A stretch of DNA of 64,000 bases from Zygnema circumcarinatum (GCA_037447605.1 CM074809.1:913705-977704); one strand, 5' to 3'. Shown: positions 35,298 through 46,810, counted from the first letter of the stretch. Notes: generated by a model from the sequence alone, not told the origin. A program made the numbers and translations.

Positions 35298-38200
35298 GAT
35301 GGTATTTCATCTCAGGAAGTAATCAAACTCGTTCACACCCGTTGGAAGCAAAGACTAAGTCCAATGTTGTAATGATGGAATTTAGAAAACATTATCATGC
35401 AGGTTTCTCTCATGATGTCATGCTGAGACCTGCAGAGGCCCTCACCTGCGAGTCGCCATGACTAGAGCCCACAAAGACCACACCGTTGTCCAAATATGAG
35501 AGAGTGGAGGCTGCTGAAGTCTCTCCCAACTGCTCGATCTTCAAACCCAGCACCCTGCGCAGCGGAATCAACCCATTCAGGACATTGGAGGAGGGGAAGA
35601 AAGGTCCACTTCTTGCTCCATAATAAGGGAGCCGCATGGACAGCATTAGGTTTGGAAGAGAACCGGACTTTTGTTGCGAGAAGAAAGTGCGGCCTACCGC
35701 TCCTTGTCGTGCGTGATGACGAGGAGGTGCAGCATTCCCATGTAATCGCTCAGCAAGTATCGCGACCCGTCGGGGTCTACCCTTCCGTAGGCCCTCGTGA
35801 TGGACTGCGGCAGACCGGACCCAATGAAACAGCTCCACGTCAGCTAAAACTGATGAATAATCTCCTCGCAAACCATGCAACTTCCATGCAAATTACAAAA
35901 TTGACGACAGAACAACGACAAGAACAACAACTGGAAACGGCTACAAAAGGACGATAAATGCGTCTGCACCACCCCTTTGGACTATTGGGCTTCCGAAAAC
36001 TGCACCTAGCCTGCCTTTGCCCGTGTCTGCACATACCTCTCCATTCCCTCTCCCTCTTCTTTCTTCCCCCTCCCCCTCCCCCTCCCCCTCCCCCTCCCCC
36101 TCCCCCTCCCTCCCCTCCCCCTCCCCCTCCCCCTCCCCCTCCCCCTCTCCCTCCCTCTCCCTCTCCTCTCCCTCTCCCTCGCCCTCTCACCCTTTCCAGA
36201 ACTCTCATCTGTGATCGAACCATGCGACTAGGTGCGAGTGAGTGCGTGAGTGAGTGCGTGCGCCCTCCCTCCCTCTCACCGGGCGCATGCTGATGGCTTT
36301 GAACACCGCCCCGTTGTGGTACACGATGGTCTGCTCCCCCACGATGAGCGCACCACCCAGAGGTAACGGCACAGGGATGACCAGGCCCGCCCCGCTGTCG
36401 AGGTTGTTCTGCACCCACGGCCCGGGGGCGAAGTCCTTCTCCTTCAAGTTCACCTCGTATGTCTTCACGTGCCGAGCGTCTTTGTTGTCCTGCAAACAGA
36501 AACAGTACACAATGTTTTCAGACGGATAGGAGAACGATCTTGTGAAGGATTCGACCTCCTCTCTCTCTCTCTCTCTTTGTCTGGGCTTCTTCTCTCCCGC
36601 AAATTTTTCACTGGTCGACTCCGTCTGCCTGTTTCCAACAGCAAGGTTGATGACCAAAACATGGCACAATCAAGTAAGGCGTCTAAAGCAGGGTCCACAA
36701 ACCGACCTGATAAAGGACGGCGATTACTGGTTTGGGCATTCCATACAGAAATTTTATGTCTATAACCTGGAGCTCCTCCAATCTGCACCACAGCTTTAAA
36801 AAAAAGGGAAATTAAAGTCACCCTTCAAATCCTTAGGCATTTGCTTGGTTCCCATGAAAAACTTTAGAATACGTTCTACCCAGCCATCATCTAGTGCAGA
36901 AGAAAGATCACCCTACTTGAGTCAATAGCCAACGCCTGCTATAAAACAGCACACACACAGACACACCTCTTTTGGCGAATGTTTACCAACTCTAACTTGA
37001 TTCCATTCACGTCACTAGCATCGAATACCAGCCAAAATACTGACCTGATGTTGAAAGCCTCCTTCAGGTTGCCTTTACTATCAATGGGGATGACTTTAAA
37101 AAGTCCATCATAAAGATGGAGCCCAATCAGCCGGCACTCAGGATCAACAATGCCGATCTGCAAACTCCGAATCCCAAAGAGAAGCTCGTCTTCATTGCTG
37201 AAACCGTGCTCGGAAGAATGCCCACATGCAAACTAGGGGTTTGAACAGATACTGCTAACTGCTTGATCCATGTGACTGACCTCTCTGTGTGCAAACTGCG
37301 GCTCTCATGAGTGAGGAAGTAACGTAAAAGTGGCCCAGCTTTCCCACTTCTTGAATGCATTCTTGCCCATTGAGAATTCCCAAAGACCAATGGTAAATTA
37401 CCTGCCCATTATCTGTTAGCCGGCCGATACGGTCCGCAACATCACCCATGGCTCTGCATGCCACCAGGAAATGGATTTTATTCTCTAAGTAATCCTCAAG
37501 TATTCTCTTTCAAGTCACATCACATCCGGAGTGTACAAGGGGCGTTGAAAAATCCCCGTGAATAAAAGCCTGAGCGGCAGGAAGGCTGGTAGCCCTTTTT
37601 TTATCACGTGGAGGGATGCACTCACTTCCAGGATCCGTTTAGTAAGCTGTTAACTACAATGCACTCTCTATAAGTAAGCACTTCCACCTGTTGGATTCTA
37701 AAGGACATGCTACTTTTTATCACCAGTCCCCTCGTAATATTGGTTGCATCACAGTTTATCTTGTCTGCAAGCAGGTCTTCACCCTGCGCACGTTGTTTTG
37801 CCAGGGAAGGCAAATACTAGGCAAAGATTCCATGCTCTGGGTTCACCGTAAATCTGTTGGTAAAGGGTATACTGCATTGACCTAACTCACTTGTATAGCC
37901 CCGACCCATTGTGCCCTCTGAAAACCATTCCGTTCATGGGCTTCAGCCATTGCCTTCAGCTTCCCTTTTTCGAAGACACTAAGGATGAGCTCCTAACTGA
38001 ACAGCTTGAACCCATGTAGCTCAATATTAAGGTGCATTTAACTGCAGTAGTCCATTCTATACACGCTTTGTGTATAAGAATTGTGATTTCGCTGCTCATA
38101 AACAATTTTTAATATTCTGACTGTGCTCTAGCTTGCCTAGCGAGCAAATTTACGGGTTCAGGTCGCATAGTGAGATGTGCAAAACCTCAAAACCACGAGT

Positions 38201-39306
38201 GCCCACCTTGTGATAAGCTCCCCCTTCTCCGAATCATACTCCAAAACGCAAAACTTGTAGCGTTCCGTACAGATAAAGAGCCAATCCTTGTTCTCTGACT
38301 GCATGAAGTCCCGAAACCAACCGCTTCGTGAGCCAAACTAACCTAAACCCAGACTCAATGATTCTGGGCACTTGAGGCCATATAAGTTTTCTTGTGATTG
38401 GCTCAATCGTCAATTGAATTTTGAATTTGATTGAGCCCTATGTAACGCATGGAGGAGCCCGCGGAAAATGATATACTTACAAAAGGTCGATATAGTTCCA
38501 AAGTTGCAATCCGACCGTAAACAGGGACATCCAGGAGCGGCTGAATGCCCCCAAAAATGGACAGGAGGTAAGTTTTCTGCTCACTTTATAGCTAACACGA
38601 ATCAAGCATAACCATGTTAGCTTGACAATTTGACTAAAGCCAACTGCCACATGACTATCCGCGCCAGCTGTTCATCCCCCCTCGTAGTGCGAAGAAAAAA
38701 AGTATGCAAATAGATACCTTTCTTTAGATGGTCATGACTAACCGAAACTGAGGGCTTCAACCCCAAAAGTAAAAGACGCGGGAAAGCGCACCTGAAGGCC
38801 AGTTGGAGTGAGCAGATGAATCTCGATCCGAGTGCATTTTCTGATAACTGGTCAAGGATTAGTCTGCCCTTGCATTTCGATTCCAACGAAGCAGCAAGCG
38901 CACACCCCCAAGCCCGCATGACGCCGACTCCCAACTTCACACTACACACAACCAGCTGGCGTGATATAGAGTACCCCAATCACTTTTGCATGCTGCCTTG
39001 AAACCCTTCCTAAGAACATCATCAACAGCAGCAGCGAATCCCCAACCCTAAAAGACACTTCACACACCCGTGAGCCCCCCCTTTCCAAATTGCCACGTGG
39101 CAGCAGCTGCAAGATTAGCAGCCCCACGGAATTCCCCTTCAAGGACTCCCCCCACTCCTTTCTCCTGGTGCCACGTGGCAGCGGCACGCGACTAGAGGAT
39201 ACGCAACGATGAGGTTTAGGTCGGTGGAGCTCGTGAAATAGCCCACAGCCGAGTGCGTCACATTGGTCGGCTTGTGCGCAGTCACGACATAGTTCCAGAG
39301 CGACAT
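30365..39306 (-). CDS. DDB1: DNA damage-binding protein 1 (CUL4 adaptor)
   Basis: Twenty exons join without a phase break to 1,091 residues, the full DDB1 length: 39203-39306, 38792-38840, 38481-38540, 38207-38298, 37402-37453, 37045-37157, 36707-36782, 36280-36489, 35698-35804, 35446-35554, 35039-35239, 34385-34600, 33993-34103, 33525-33800, 33130-33404, 32834-32990, 32489-32689, 31286-31570, 30947-31117, 30365-30775. It starts [20 protein letters not shown] and ends RIEELTRLH. Blocks such as [56 protein letters not shown] and [19 protein letters not shown] cover all three beta-propellers and the C-terminal helical domain. DDB1 links CUL4 to WD40 (DCAF) substrate receptors and to DDB2 in nucleotide excision repair. 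Introns carry a hexamer expansion, a tandem repeat and CCCCCT runs. Three GCCACGTGGC palindromes flank the start. Confidence 0.97.
31617..32483. repeat. GAGGGA hexamer expansion in a DDB1 intron
   Basis: About 870 bases of near-perfect GAGGGA (CCCTCT on the DDB1 sense strand), broken by occasional GAGGAG or GAGAGA steps. It fills almost the whole 918 bp intron 31571-32488, which interrupts the gene after residue 803. The run gives long artefactual open frames on both strands. Confidence 0.97.
34612..35028. repeat. Tandem repeat of 112-114 bp units, 3.7 copies, in a DDB1 intron
   Basis: Units start at 34612, 34724, 34838 and 34950 with CTCCACTCATTGCTTATGGT and carry TGGGTTTGTATGAATTGGCC and GGGGTGGAATTGTCA. 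Copies differ by a few substitutions and a 2 bp insertion in unit 2. The array fills the intron between residues 391 and 392 almost from splice site to splice site. Confidence 0.95.
35263..35294. repeat. (AG)16 microsatellite
   Basis: Pure AG dinucleotide run in a DDB1 intron. Confidence 0.95.
36064..36190. repeat. CCCCCT / CCCTCT repeat in a DDB1 intron
   Basis: About 14 CCCCCT units followed by CCCTCT and CCTCTC variants in the intron 35805-36279. It resembles the GAGGGA expansion but has the opposite strand bias (pyrimidine on plus). Confidence 0.9.
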
Positions 39307-39524
39307 GGCGCCGGGAAGCGCTCTCTCTCTCCACAGGGGCTGCCTTTCTCCCGCTTAGCCCAAACTTCAGAATTTGATCCTCGCCGCGAGCTGAGAGGGA
39401 GGGGAAGGAGGAGGGCTCGCCCGCAAATCTCCGCCTTCGGAGAATTTCAGAGGAAGGTCTGCAGAGAGAAAGGGCCTCTCCTGCCTCGCCCAGCGCGGAG
39501 ACGGCGGAGGAGGCGCCACGTGGC
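39092..39524. promoter_or_regulatory. Three GCCACGTGGC palindromes around the DDB1 start
   Basis: Exact 10-mers at 39092-39101, 39170-39179 (both in intron 1) and 39515-39524 (upstream of the ATG). CACGTG is the G-box core bound by bZIP and bHLH factors in plants. Three perfect copies in 430 bases are well above chance expectation. Regulation of DDB1 by them is inferred. Confidence 0.5.
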
Positions 39525-42121
39525 TTTTCTCCCTCGCTCCCTCTCTGGGAGAGGGCACGAGGGGGGACGTACAGAGGCGTATCGATATCGCTTGATATGT
39601 ATCGTATCGTATTGGGGTATTTTAGATATGGTACGGGCTGTACGGTCGTGTGTGCTTGACAAGCACATTTGTTGAACATGCTTGTACATGCATTGAAATT
39701 GATTTTTTTTAAGAAATAATGATGGTAGAAGGATGATGTGGCATTGACCTCACGATGGCATGCATCGCCGTGAAATAATGTGCATGGAAAACATCATGAT
39801 GGGGAACCACGAGGAACTGGCCACGAAGGACCCAAAGACAAAAGAAAAAAAAACTATGAGTAAAGTGCTGCTTTTGCGAACCAGACGAAAAAATAATAAA
39901 TAATAATAATAATAATTTATTCGATTGGCGAATTACAATCCCAAATGTGATTTTACTCCTTTTCAAACCAAATGTTTTGGGGCACATGTTCAAGTTGAGC
40001 ATGTGTCCCAACTGTTGGGCGATAATATCGCAATATCGCCGGCGTATCGGTTGTGATGGACAGAAGGGCGGACCTCTGCGGCGTTGGAGTGCTCTCCCCT
40101 CCGTGAGGCGGTGGGCGGTCCGCAGGGATCGGGTGTCATTCTGTGGCCGCGGAGACTCTAAGGAGCGGGAACTTGTGAGGATGGAGATCGTGGGATGATG
40201 GGGGCGTGGAAGTCTGCGGAAGAGACTCGTTGGAATGGCGAGGCAGACAAGACTTCACACTTTTAGAAAGGTCTGGGTTTGCAGCGTATGGCAGCAGTGG
40301 TCAGGCTCAGGTAAGGACTGCGGAAGCTCGAGGCAGTCTGCAGGTGGATGGCGGGTTAGCAAGTAGGTGAAGGGGGGAGGCAGAAGGAGGGGCGAGTGGA
40401 GGAGCAGGAGGGGTGAAATGTGTGGGAGAAGGAACTGTGGGGAGCTGGAGGAGCGGAGGGGCAGGAGTGGCGGGAGGCACAGGTAGAAGGGGGGGGGGGG
40501 TGGGGGAGAGGAACAGAACAAGTAGGGAGGGTAGCAGAAGCAGGGAAGAAGGGAGAAGGGAATTTTGGGAGACGGGAAGGAGTGGGAGGGAGAATACGGA
40601 AGGAAGATTGGATGTGAAAGAGGCTGGAAGGGGAGCAGGAAGCGAGGGAATGGCAATAGGAGGAGTCGGAAGGGAAAGGGAATGGGAGGGAATGGGAGAC
40701 GGAGTAAGTACGGGAGCAGGAGTGGGAGCAGGAGGAGGAATTGGAAAATCCGGAGGGGGGACTGTAAGAGCTGTAGTGGCAAAGGGAGGGACGGACGGTA
40801 GCAGGACGAGCGGGAATGTAAACAGAAAATTGTGATTAATGGGAAAGGAAACGTTCGGGGGAGGGAGGAGAGCGGGAGTGGGAGTGACAGAAATGGGGAT
40901 TGGAGGTGGGGGAGGCGCAGCAAGCGTGGCATTAGTGGGGGCGGAAGGAGCAGGTGGAGTTGCGAGCCGCCTGAAAAAGACAGGAGCGACGGAAATTGGC
41001 AGTCGGGAACTCGAGGTGGCTGAGTAGGCAAGATATTAACATTACCGGCCAGCAAGAAATGGGAGAAGACATTGGGGAAAACATCAAATTGTGGGCAATA
41101 GTCAAAAAGAACCACCTTCCGTGTGCAGCAACGATGCCACCTTTGTGCAGTTGCCAGCGCCAAAGAGAGGACAGGGTGTTAAAGCAATAGTGTGACAAGA
41201 GAGGCCTAAAATGTTAGTTCTTGTTGATGCACATCATCTGCGGCGAAGCTAAGCCAGTGCTTATTGTAAGAACGTTGAAGAGCTACAGCTCAACGTTTCT
41301 TATAATCTTAGTTGGCGAGATATCGCTGCTGGCTGAACAAGGGCTAAGGTTAGTTATTTGTGCATATTGTCGGGCCAACAAGACATTCCGTAAAAGTTTA
41401 ATGGGATAAGGGCAGATATGAGCATACAAACAGAAAACATAGCAGCCTTAACTGACTGTGCACCAGCCTTATAAGATCATTACATGGCCTGTTCAGAGTC
41501 AGTAAGTGCCTCGGATCGGAATAAAGAAGCCCCCACAAAGTCTGGATGAGGATTCACAAAAAACACAAAGAAAACAATGCTTTGTCTCATATTTGTTTCA
41601 TCGCATACGAGGTCACATGATACGAGTGATGCAGTCCTCGGAGCTCCATTGACCAGCGTCTGACAAGCGGCTTTTCCAAAAGTAATTACAATGCGCCAAA
41701 TGTAAGAATCACAGTCCCAGTTCCAGACCGTAACTAGCCTTATTGAATTATTCGCACGAGTACAACGGACCTCGTGACTTGCCATATTTATCTACAAATC
41801 AGAAGCATGGAACAGCCACCTTCTGAAGGTCTCAAAATTCTTAACTCCTCAATCGGGTGAACCACTATATTCTCTGACGACTGTCCTCTTCACGTGGAGC
41901 CTGATGTTCGAAACATAAAAATCTCGCAAAGTAAAGAAAGAAAGCCAACGTTGCCTAGTTCCTCCTCCTTTCGTGCCGAGTCGACCCTATTTCTCCTACC
42001 TGAAAAAGCTGCTTCACCGAACTCGCCTTATTTGCTCCCCTCTCTCTCTATACACTCTTCTGAGGTGCTTTGTTTCTACGGCCCAAATGCTTCCTCCCAC
42101 AGCCTTGCGTGACGCCATTCT
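39307..42121. other. Long intergenic interval between DDB1 and the kinase
   Basis: Next to DDB1 is its leader region, then a TATCG-rich run (39583-39620) with GTACGGGCTGTACGG (39632), an AT-rich stretch (39690-39960) and a second CGATATCG-type stretch (40020-40050). From 40370 to 40960 the plus strand is G/A-rich ((GGAG)n-like). The 302-codon minus frame across it (40255-41163) is Pro/Leu/Ser low complexity and I do not accept it as a gene. 41170-42121 holds the kinase 3' flank and nothing recognisable. Confidence 0.55.
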
Positions 42122-43096
42122 TCACCTCCCTCGCCTCCCCAACATCATGATGCACTTCAACCCCCCACGGAAAGAGGAGTCTTGCTCGCATTGCAGCCAT
42201 GCATCCTGCAGCACCTCGCCAGCCGTGGGCCTCTGCGCGGGGTCCCTCGCCAGCATCCGACGGACCAGCCGCACTGCACCCGTTGAGATCGACGGCCATG
42301 GAGCTCCCGACACGTCGAATTTTCCGACCTTAATGGCGTTGAAAGTCTCTTCACGGCATTTGCCTCTGAAGGGAAGACTTCCGGAGAGCATCGCATAGAG
42401 AATAACACCGAGGGACCACACGTCAGCTGCAGCTCCGTCCTGAAGTCCTGCAACCACTTCCGGCGCCATGTACGACGGGGAGCCCGCCGTTTGCATCTTC
42501 CCATTCTCACCTCCAATCTGCACTGACAGCCCAAAATCCGCAATGCCCACATGGATTTCGCCCGCGGAATTCCGCCATCTTCTCCCTTGAGGGGCTTTAG
42601 CAGCTTTAGAGCTGTCAATAGTTTCTCCGAACTCGCCGTCCTCCGAGTTCTTCCATCTGAGGAGGATATTCTCCGGCTTCAAGTCGCGGTGCACCCACCC
42701 CTTGGAGTGAAAGGCGGCGACAGCGCGGACTATCTGACGGAAGAAGAGCGCCGCCTCCGGCTCTTTCAGCCTCGTCTTTTCGGCAATTCGCTTGAAAAGA
42801 TCGCCCCCTTCATAGAGCTCCATGACGAGGTAGACGGAGTCAGAGTCCTCCATGACTTCGCGGAGCTGCACGACGTGGTCGAGGCCCGCGAGAGCGCTCA
42901 TGGCCCGCACCTCCGCGCAGAGGCCGACGATGTCATGCATGTTCATGCCGCGCTTGGCCACGCTCTTGCAGGCGAAGCGCGCGCCGGTCCGCCTGCACTC
43001 GCAGGCGCGCACGAGGGAGGACCCGCCCGCCCCGATGGTTTCTCGCCACTTGTACTTCATCCGGAAATCGCTCTCTGCTCCGGGGAATATAACCAT
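42122..43096 (-). CDS. Ser/Thr protein kinase, CDPK/PPCK-like, single exon
   Basis: An intronless 324-residue frame that is almost only a kinase domain. Seen: Gly loop GAGGSS (22-27), ATP-binding Lys44 (FACK), catalytic loop HRDLKPEN (136-143), DFG (187-189), APE (211-213) and DVWSLGVILYAMLSGSLPF. The HRDLKPEN and CDPK-like subdomain patterns point to the CaMK/CDPK/SnRK superfamily. The lack of EF hands and the small size resemble phosphoenolpyruvate-carboxylase kinases, but a firm subfamily cannot be given. Odd: an extra 30-residue insert (147-180) lies between the catalytic loop and DFG. The leader on the sense strand is a long CT-rich tract (43100-43390). A second Met at residue 13 is a possible start. 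Confidence 0.85.
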   Translation of the reverse strand: MVIFPGAESDFRMKYKWRETIGAGGSSLVRACECRRTGARFACKSVAKRGMNMHDIVGLCAEVRAMSALAGLDHVVQLREVMEDSDSVYLVMELYEGGDLFKRIAEKTRLKEPEAALFFRQIVRAVAAFHSKGWVHRDLKPENILLRWKNSEDGEFGETIDSSKAAKAPQGRRWRNSAGEIHVGIADFGLSVQIGGENGKMQTAGSPSYMAPEVVAGLQDGAAADVWSLGVILYAMLSGSLPFRGKCREETFNAIKVGKFDVSGAPWPSISTGAVRLVRRMLARDPAQRPTAGEVLQDAWLQCEQDSSFRGGLKCIMMLGRRGR

Positions 43097-45540
43097 TAGG
43101 ACGAGGTAGGTCGAGAGAGAGAGGTAGTGAAATGGAGAGAGCGGGAGTCAGAGAGAGAGGGAGAGAGAGGGAAAGAGAGAGAGTGCGAGTGGGAGAGAGA
43201 GCGAGAGTGAGAGAAAAAAGAGAAATTGACAGAGTGAGAGAATACCAAAGAGAACCAGAAATATACAGATAGATAGAGAAAGGCGGCGCGTGGTAGAAGA
43301 GAGAGAGAGTGGGGGGAGGAAGGGAGAGGCGGAGGGAGGGAGGGAGGGAGGGGGAGGCGAAGAGTGAGGCGGAGGGGGCGGTAGAGGAGAGGACCTGCCC
43401 CTTCCTCGCCGGCCAACGGACCGACGTCGCGGCCCGTTGGGTTGACTGCCGTACGGGACCCGTGGCCTACGGCCGACCTAGGACCGGCCGTTGGCCAATG
43501 GGGGCTCGCCAGCATGGCTTGTACACATGGCACTTCACTATTGGATAACGGCGACGGCAGTCACGCCGTCACAAGTCACGCTCACATGGTGGACGGATTC
43601 CAGTTTAACAACAAATCACAGGAAAGCGTGAACTACGCACAAACGGTTGAGAGAGTTGACTTCCGGCCGCCGTCGGTCATGGAAACGGGGGTCGTACAAC
43701 CCAATCACAGCCGTCGATCGAATCGATGAGCGGCGGAGGAGCCGACATGTGTCCCAAGAATCGCGGAGAGGAGGCCGCAAGGGCCACTGGCCGCGGAAGC
43801 TCCGATTGGCGGAGAGCCGTCACTGGCGTCATGATTGCCATTTGGTAGTTATGGGATCACGTGGCAGTCCCACAGTCATCATGCTTTAGCCTAGCGAGTA
43901 GAATGCCGAAACGTGGCAAATTGTCCCGTGTATAGGTTTTGTCCAGGTGGCAGATAGGTCGGTTAACTACTAGCTGTAACCCTACGCGGCTGGCACTTTT
44001 GTCTTTTATAACCGTCTTCGTACGAAAAGCGCGGCGTGTCGCAAGGCCGGCACCGCTCGATGAAGCTTCGCTGTACCGTACCACTTCCGTTTTTGGACTA
44101 AGCGAAACAAACAAGAGACCAGGCCCGGTTAGCGCCGCGTTGACTGTACGGACAGCCGCCTTTCCAACCGCCCGATCGGCAGCTGCCGACCAGTGGGTAC
44201 TACGTGGTAAGTTCCGAGTGGCGGAAGTCAGTCCTTTTCTAGAATGCCGCCACGTGGGCCGACCGGTCGGCAGCGAAGCCGTACGGCGCGCTCGAGAGGG
44301 CGGGCGCCGGAAACTCGCCATGATCGAGGTGCCGAAACGTATCGTATCCTACGTATCCCGATACGACAACGCTACTATCTCGGTATCGTAAATACCGGAG
44401 GAATATCCGTATCGGGATATGAAACACAGTTCCGCTACGATATTGCTACGGAATTGACGATCCAACAGACGGACATGGAGCATCGCAGTGCTCTCTAGGA
44501 GCGCATGTTGAAGCTATTGTTGATCGCTTTCCATGTTGGCGCCTCATGAGGCCTCGTGTCTGTGGGGGCTCCATGGGCTCAAATGGCCTCAATGCCACTG
44601 AGACCCCTAGAGAACCTTCACATCCGGGGGGAACAAAAGTTGACCGAACCATTGGACCCATGCGCGCATCGCCTTGACAAAGGAAAGCACACAAACATCA
44701 GGGCATGCATCACTCGCGTGCAACGTGAGACCGTCCTCGATTGCACTCGTTTTCTCCTCAAAATTAATGGGTCCATTTCAGACTAAGCTTCTTCTGCTTC
44801 GTAATCAAGAAGCCCAAGCTGTGAAGTCGCCCCACAGCCCCCCCCCGCCATGGAGGGAGGGAGGGAGGGAGGGAGGGAGGGAGGGAGGGCGAGGCCCAAC
44901 AGCGCGAGAATGCGGCACTTGGGTCAGGCAGCAGCCAGGTTTGAGGATGCTGCCGTCATGGCGTCCCGCAGGCGCACTGTGAACCCTAAAATTAGGGCAG
45001 CGGTGAGGCAGCCCTAAGATATGGAAGTGAGGGAGGAATGTCGCCCATTCTGGGGATCACATAAACATTGAAGTTTTTTTTATAGAAGCCGTAACCGGAT
45101 TGGGCCCTTCCAGTCAGAGTTGGGATCGATCTGCTTTGCCTTCTGAGGCACCCAAGTAGACAGCCCTCTCAAAGCCATGAGCATCCCCCTAGGCGAGGGA
45201 ACATTCACGTTCAGTGTTTGTGTTCATCTTTTCATGTTTAAACCGTTTTCAAAAAGAAACCTAAAGCGGATTTCCAACAACGGAAATTGAACGACCAAAG
45301 CTGAAAAAAACAACAACAAAAAAAGCCAGGAAGGAAGTGTTGCAGCTATGCAGAGGAGAGACAAAAAATGTGAAGGAAAACTAGAGACTGAACAAGATGG
45401 AAGGTGCATCAATTGCGAAACAGAGAAGATGGAGAAAGAAAGTAAGCGAAAGGGGAGATCGAAGAGAAGTTTTGCAAAATGGAACTTCGCAAAAAGCATG
45501 AAACCTTCAAAGGAACGACGAGCAATGCTCTCTTCCAAAC
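43097..45540. other. Intergenic interval between kinase start and DUF3253-like 3' end
   Basis: No gene recognised. 43100-43395 is GA-rich on plus (the kinase leader). 43400-44300 is GC-rich and holds GTACGG/CCGTAC words and CACGTGGC-type motifs (43858, 44248). 44336-44450 is a TATCG/CGATA run. 44855-44890 is a (GGGA)n run. Minus frames in 45224-45540 are hydrophobic but have no domain. Confidence 0.55.
44336..44450. repeat. TATCG / CGATACG-rich run
   Basis: Contains CGTATCGTATCC, CGTATCCCGATACG, GGTATCGTAAATACC and CCGTATCGGGATATG. Resembles runs at 22011, 26524 and 39583. Confidence 0.7.
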
Positions 45541-46810
45541 CTACCCACTCTCACGCAGCAGAAATAGCAAGTTTGAGTACCCCTGCTGAGCTGCAGTTTT
45601 GCAGATGAAAGAGTTAGAATGGTAGCGTAGAGGAAAATGGCGGTTGGTATAGGGTCGCACAGTGATAGAAAAATGCACACAATGCATTGCCTCCCTTCCT
45701 TCCAGAGAGAAGAGTCTGCAGTGGGTCAAATCTCACCTGAGTGATGGCGATGGAGCCTGAGCACGCCATTCGCTTCGCCACCTGAAGAAGGACCATCACT
45801 CCTCCAGCTTGACGCATTAAAGACTGCTTGTTGAAACCACTACAAAACCTTCCATATCTTCCCTCAATTTCTCGGAATGAATCAAAATCAAGATGAATCT
45901 GAGTTGAATAAAGCACAGCACCTGTCGTGTGATCTCCATTAAGGGCCTGCATGTAGCCCATCCGCATATTTTAAGCAGTCAGTGAACAGAACGAAAGAGC
46001 TTTGCTTTGTCATTTTCAATCTACTCTGAGTGATGATGTGGGTTTATTTGTCAACACCACAATTCGAAAGACGTCATTGACTGCTGGGAACGAGGGACCT
46101 ATCCCAGTACTGTAGCTCCAGCATGAATGGAGGCTTATTGCACGGCCTGGCTTACCTCCAGTTGCTTGGTTCAACTGCCCGAGCTGTACACGGAACACAG
46201 GACCCCCTCCCAAAAAACAGCTATCTGTTACAAGCAGACTTCTGAAGACGGCAACTGTCGACACACATAGGCAAATCAGCGAGATAGGAAATCTGAAAGT
46301 ACATGAAAGAAGATTAGGCCACGCTGCAAACCTCTCTACACCTATTCCCAAAATGCTCAACCCCATTCATGAATGATGATTCTAACAAGAAGGATGCCAA
46401 CTTCAGAGTGTCCATTCAGGCCCACCTGCCTCACTCGGTCACATTGAAGACTCCGCCTTCCTGCTCTGCAAAATTCGCATGATCATCCCCTCGAGCTGGC
46501 CTTCTAAATGTTCCCTTTCTCCGATACAAACTGCCCTCTCCTCCGCTTTGTCTACACTCTCAGTCCCTGCTGCACCTTTTCTGCCCCTTTTCCCAACTTT
46601 GTCAGCAGCTACTGAATCAATTTCTGTAGCACTTGAATTGTTTCGAACTCTCAGTGCTTCATCAATCGTCAACTGTTTCTGTAACGTTTTTCGTTCACAT
46701 GCTCTCTCTGATTGTGTCGCATCTGTCTCGTATTCACAACCTTCAGCGCCTTTCTTCCTCTTCTTAGAGAAAGAAGATTTTCTACGGATTCGCTCCTTTC
46801 CGATATCCAT
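45541..46810 (-). CDS. DUF3253-type winged-helix-like gene with an in-frame TGA
   Basis: Exons 46426-46810, 46156-46183, 45737-45839 and 45541-45585 join in phase (561 nt). After a basic N-terminus (RIRRKSSFSKKRKKG) and a variable stretch comes the DUF3253 signature: EGMIMRILQSRKAESSM, then a TGA codon (46439-46441), then PSEA-ARAVEPSNW, SLMR, VAKRMACSGSIAITQQG. In this family, as I recall it, the position is Cys (CPSEVAR). If TGA stops translation, the product is 123 residues and lacks the domain, so the gene would be broken. Selenocysteine or a base-calling error (TGC/TGT to TGA) are the alternatives. Exon 2 is a 28 nt microexon. The C-terminus is shorter than usual and lacks the GPIRL-type end. 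Function of the family is unknown. A telo-box-like AAACCCTAA lies upstream at 46979. Confidence 0.6.

Noticed and set aside
31615-36190. CRISPR-like array
   Set aside because: The repeats are microsatellite or 112 bp tandem units without unique spacers, and the genome is eukaryotic.
40255-41163. 302-codon minus-strand frame (Pro/Leu/Ser-rich)
   Set aside because: The region is a G/A-biased tract on plus; composition alone keeps the frame open. No domain, no splice pattern, and opposite frames are equally open.
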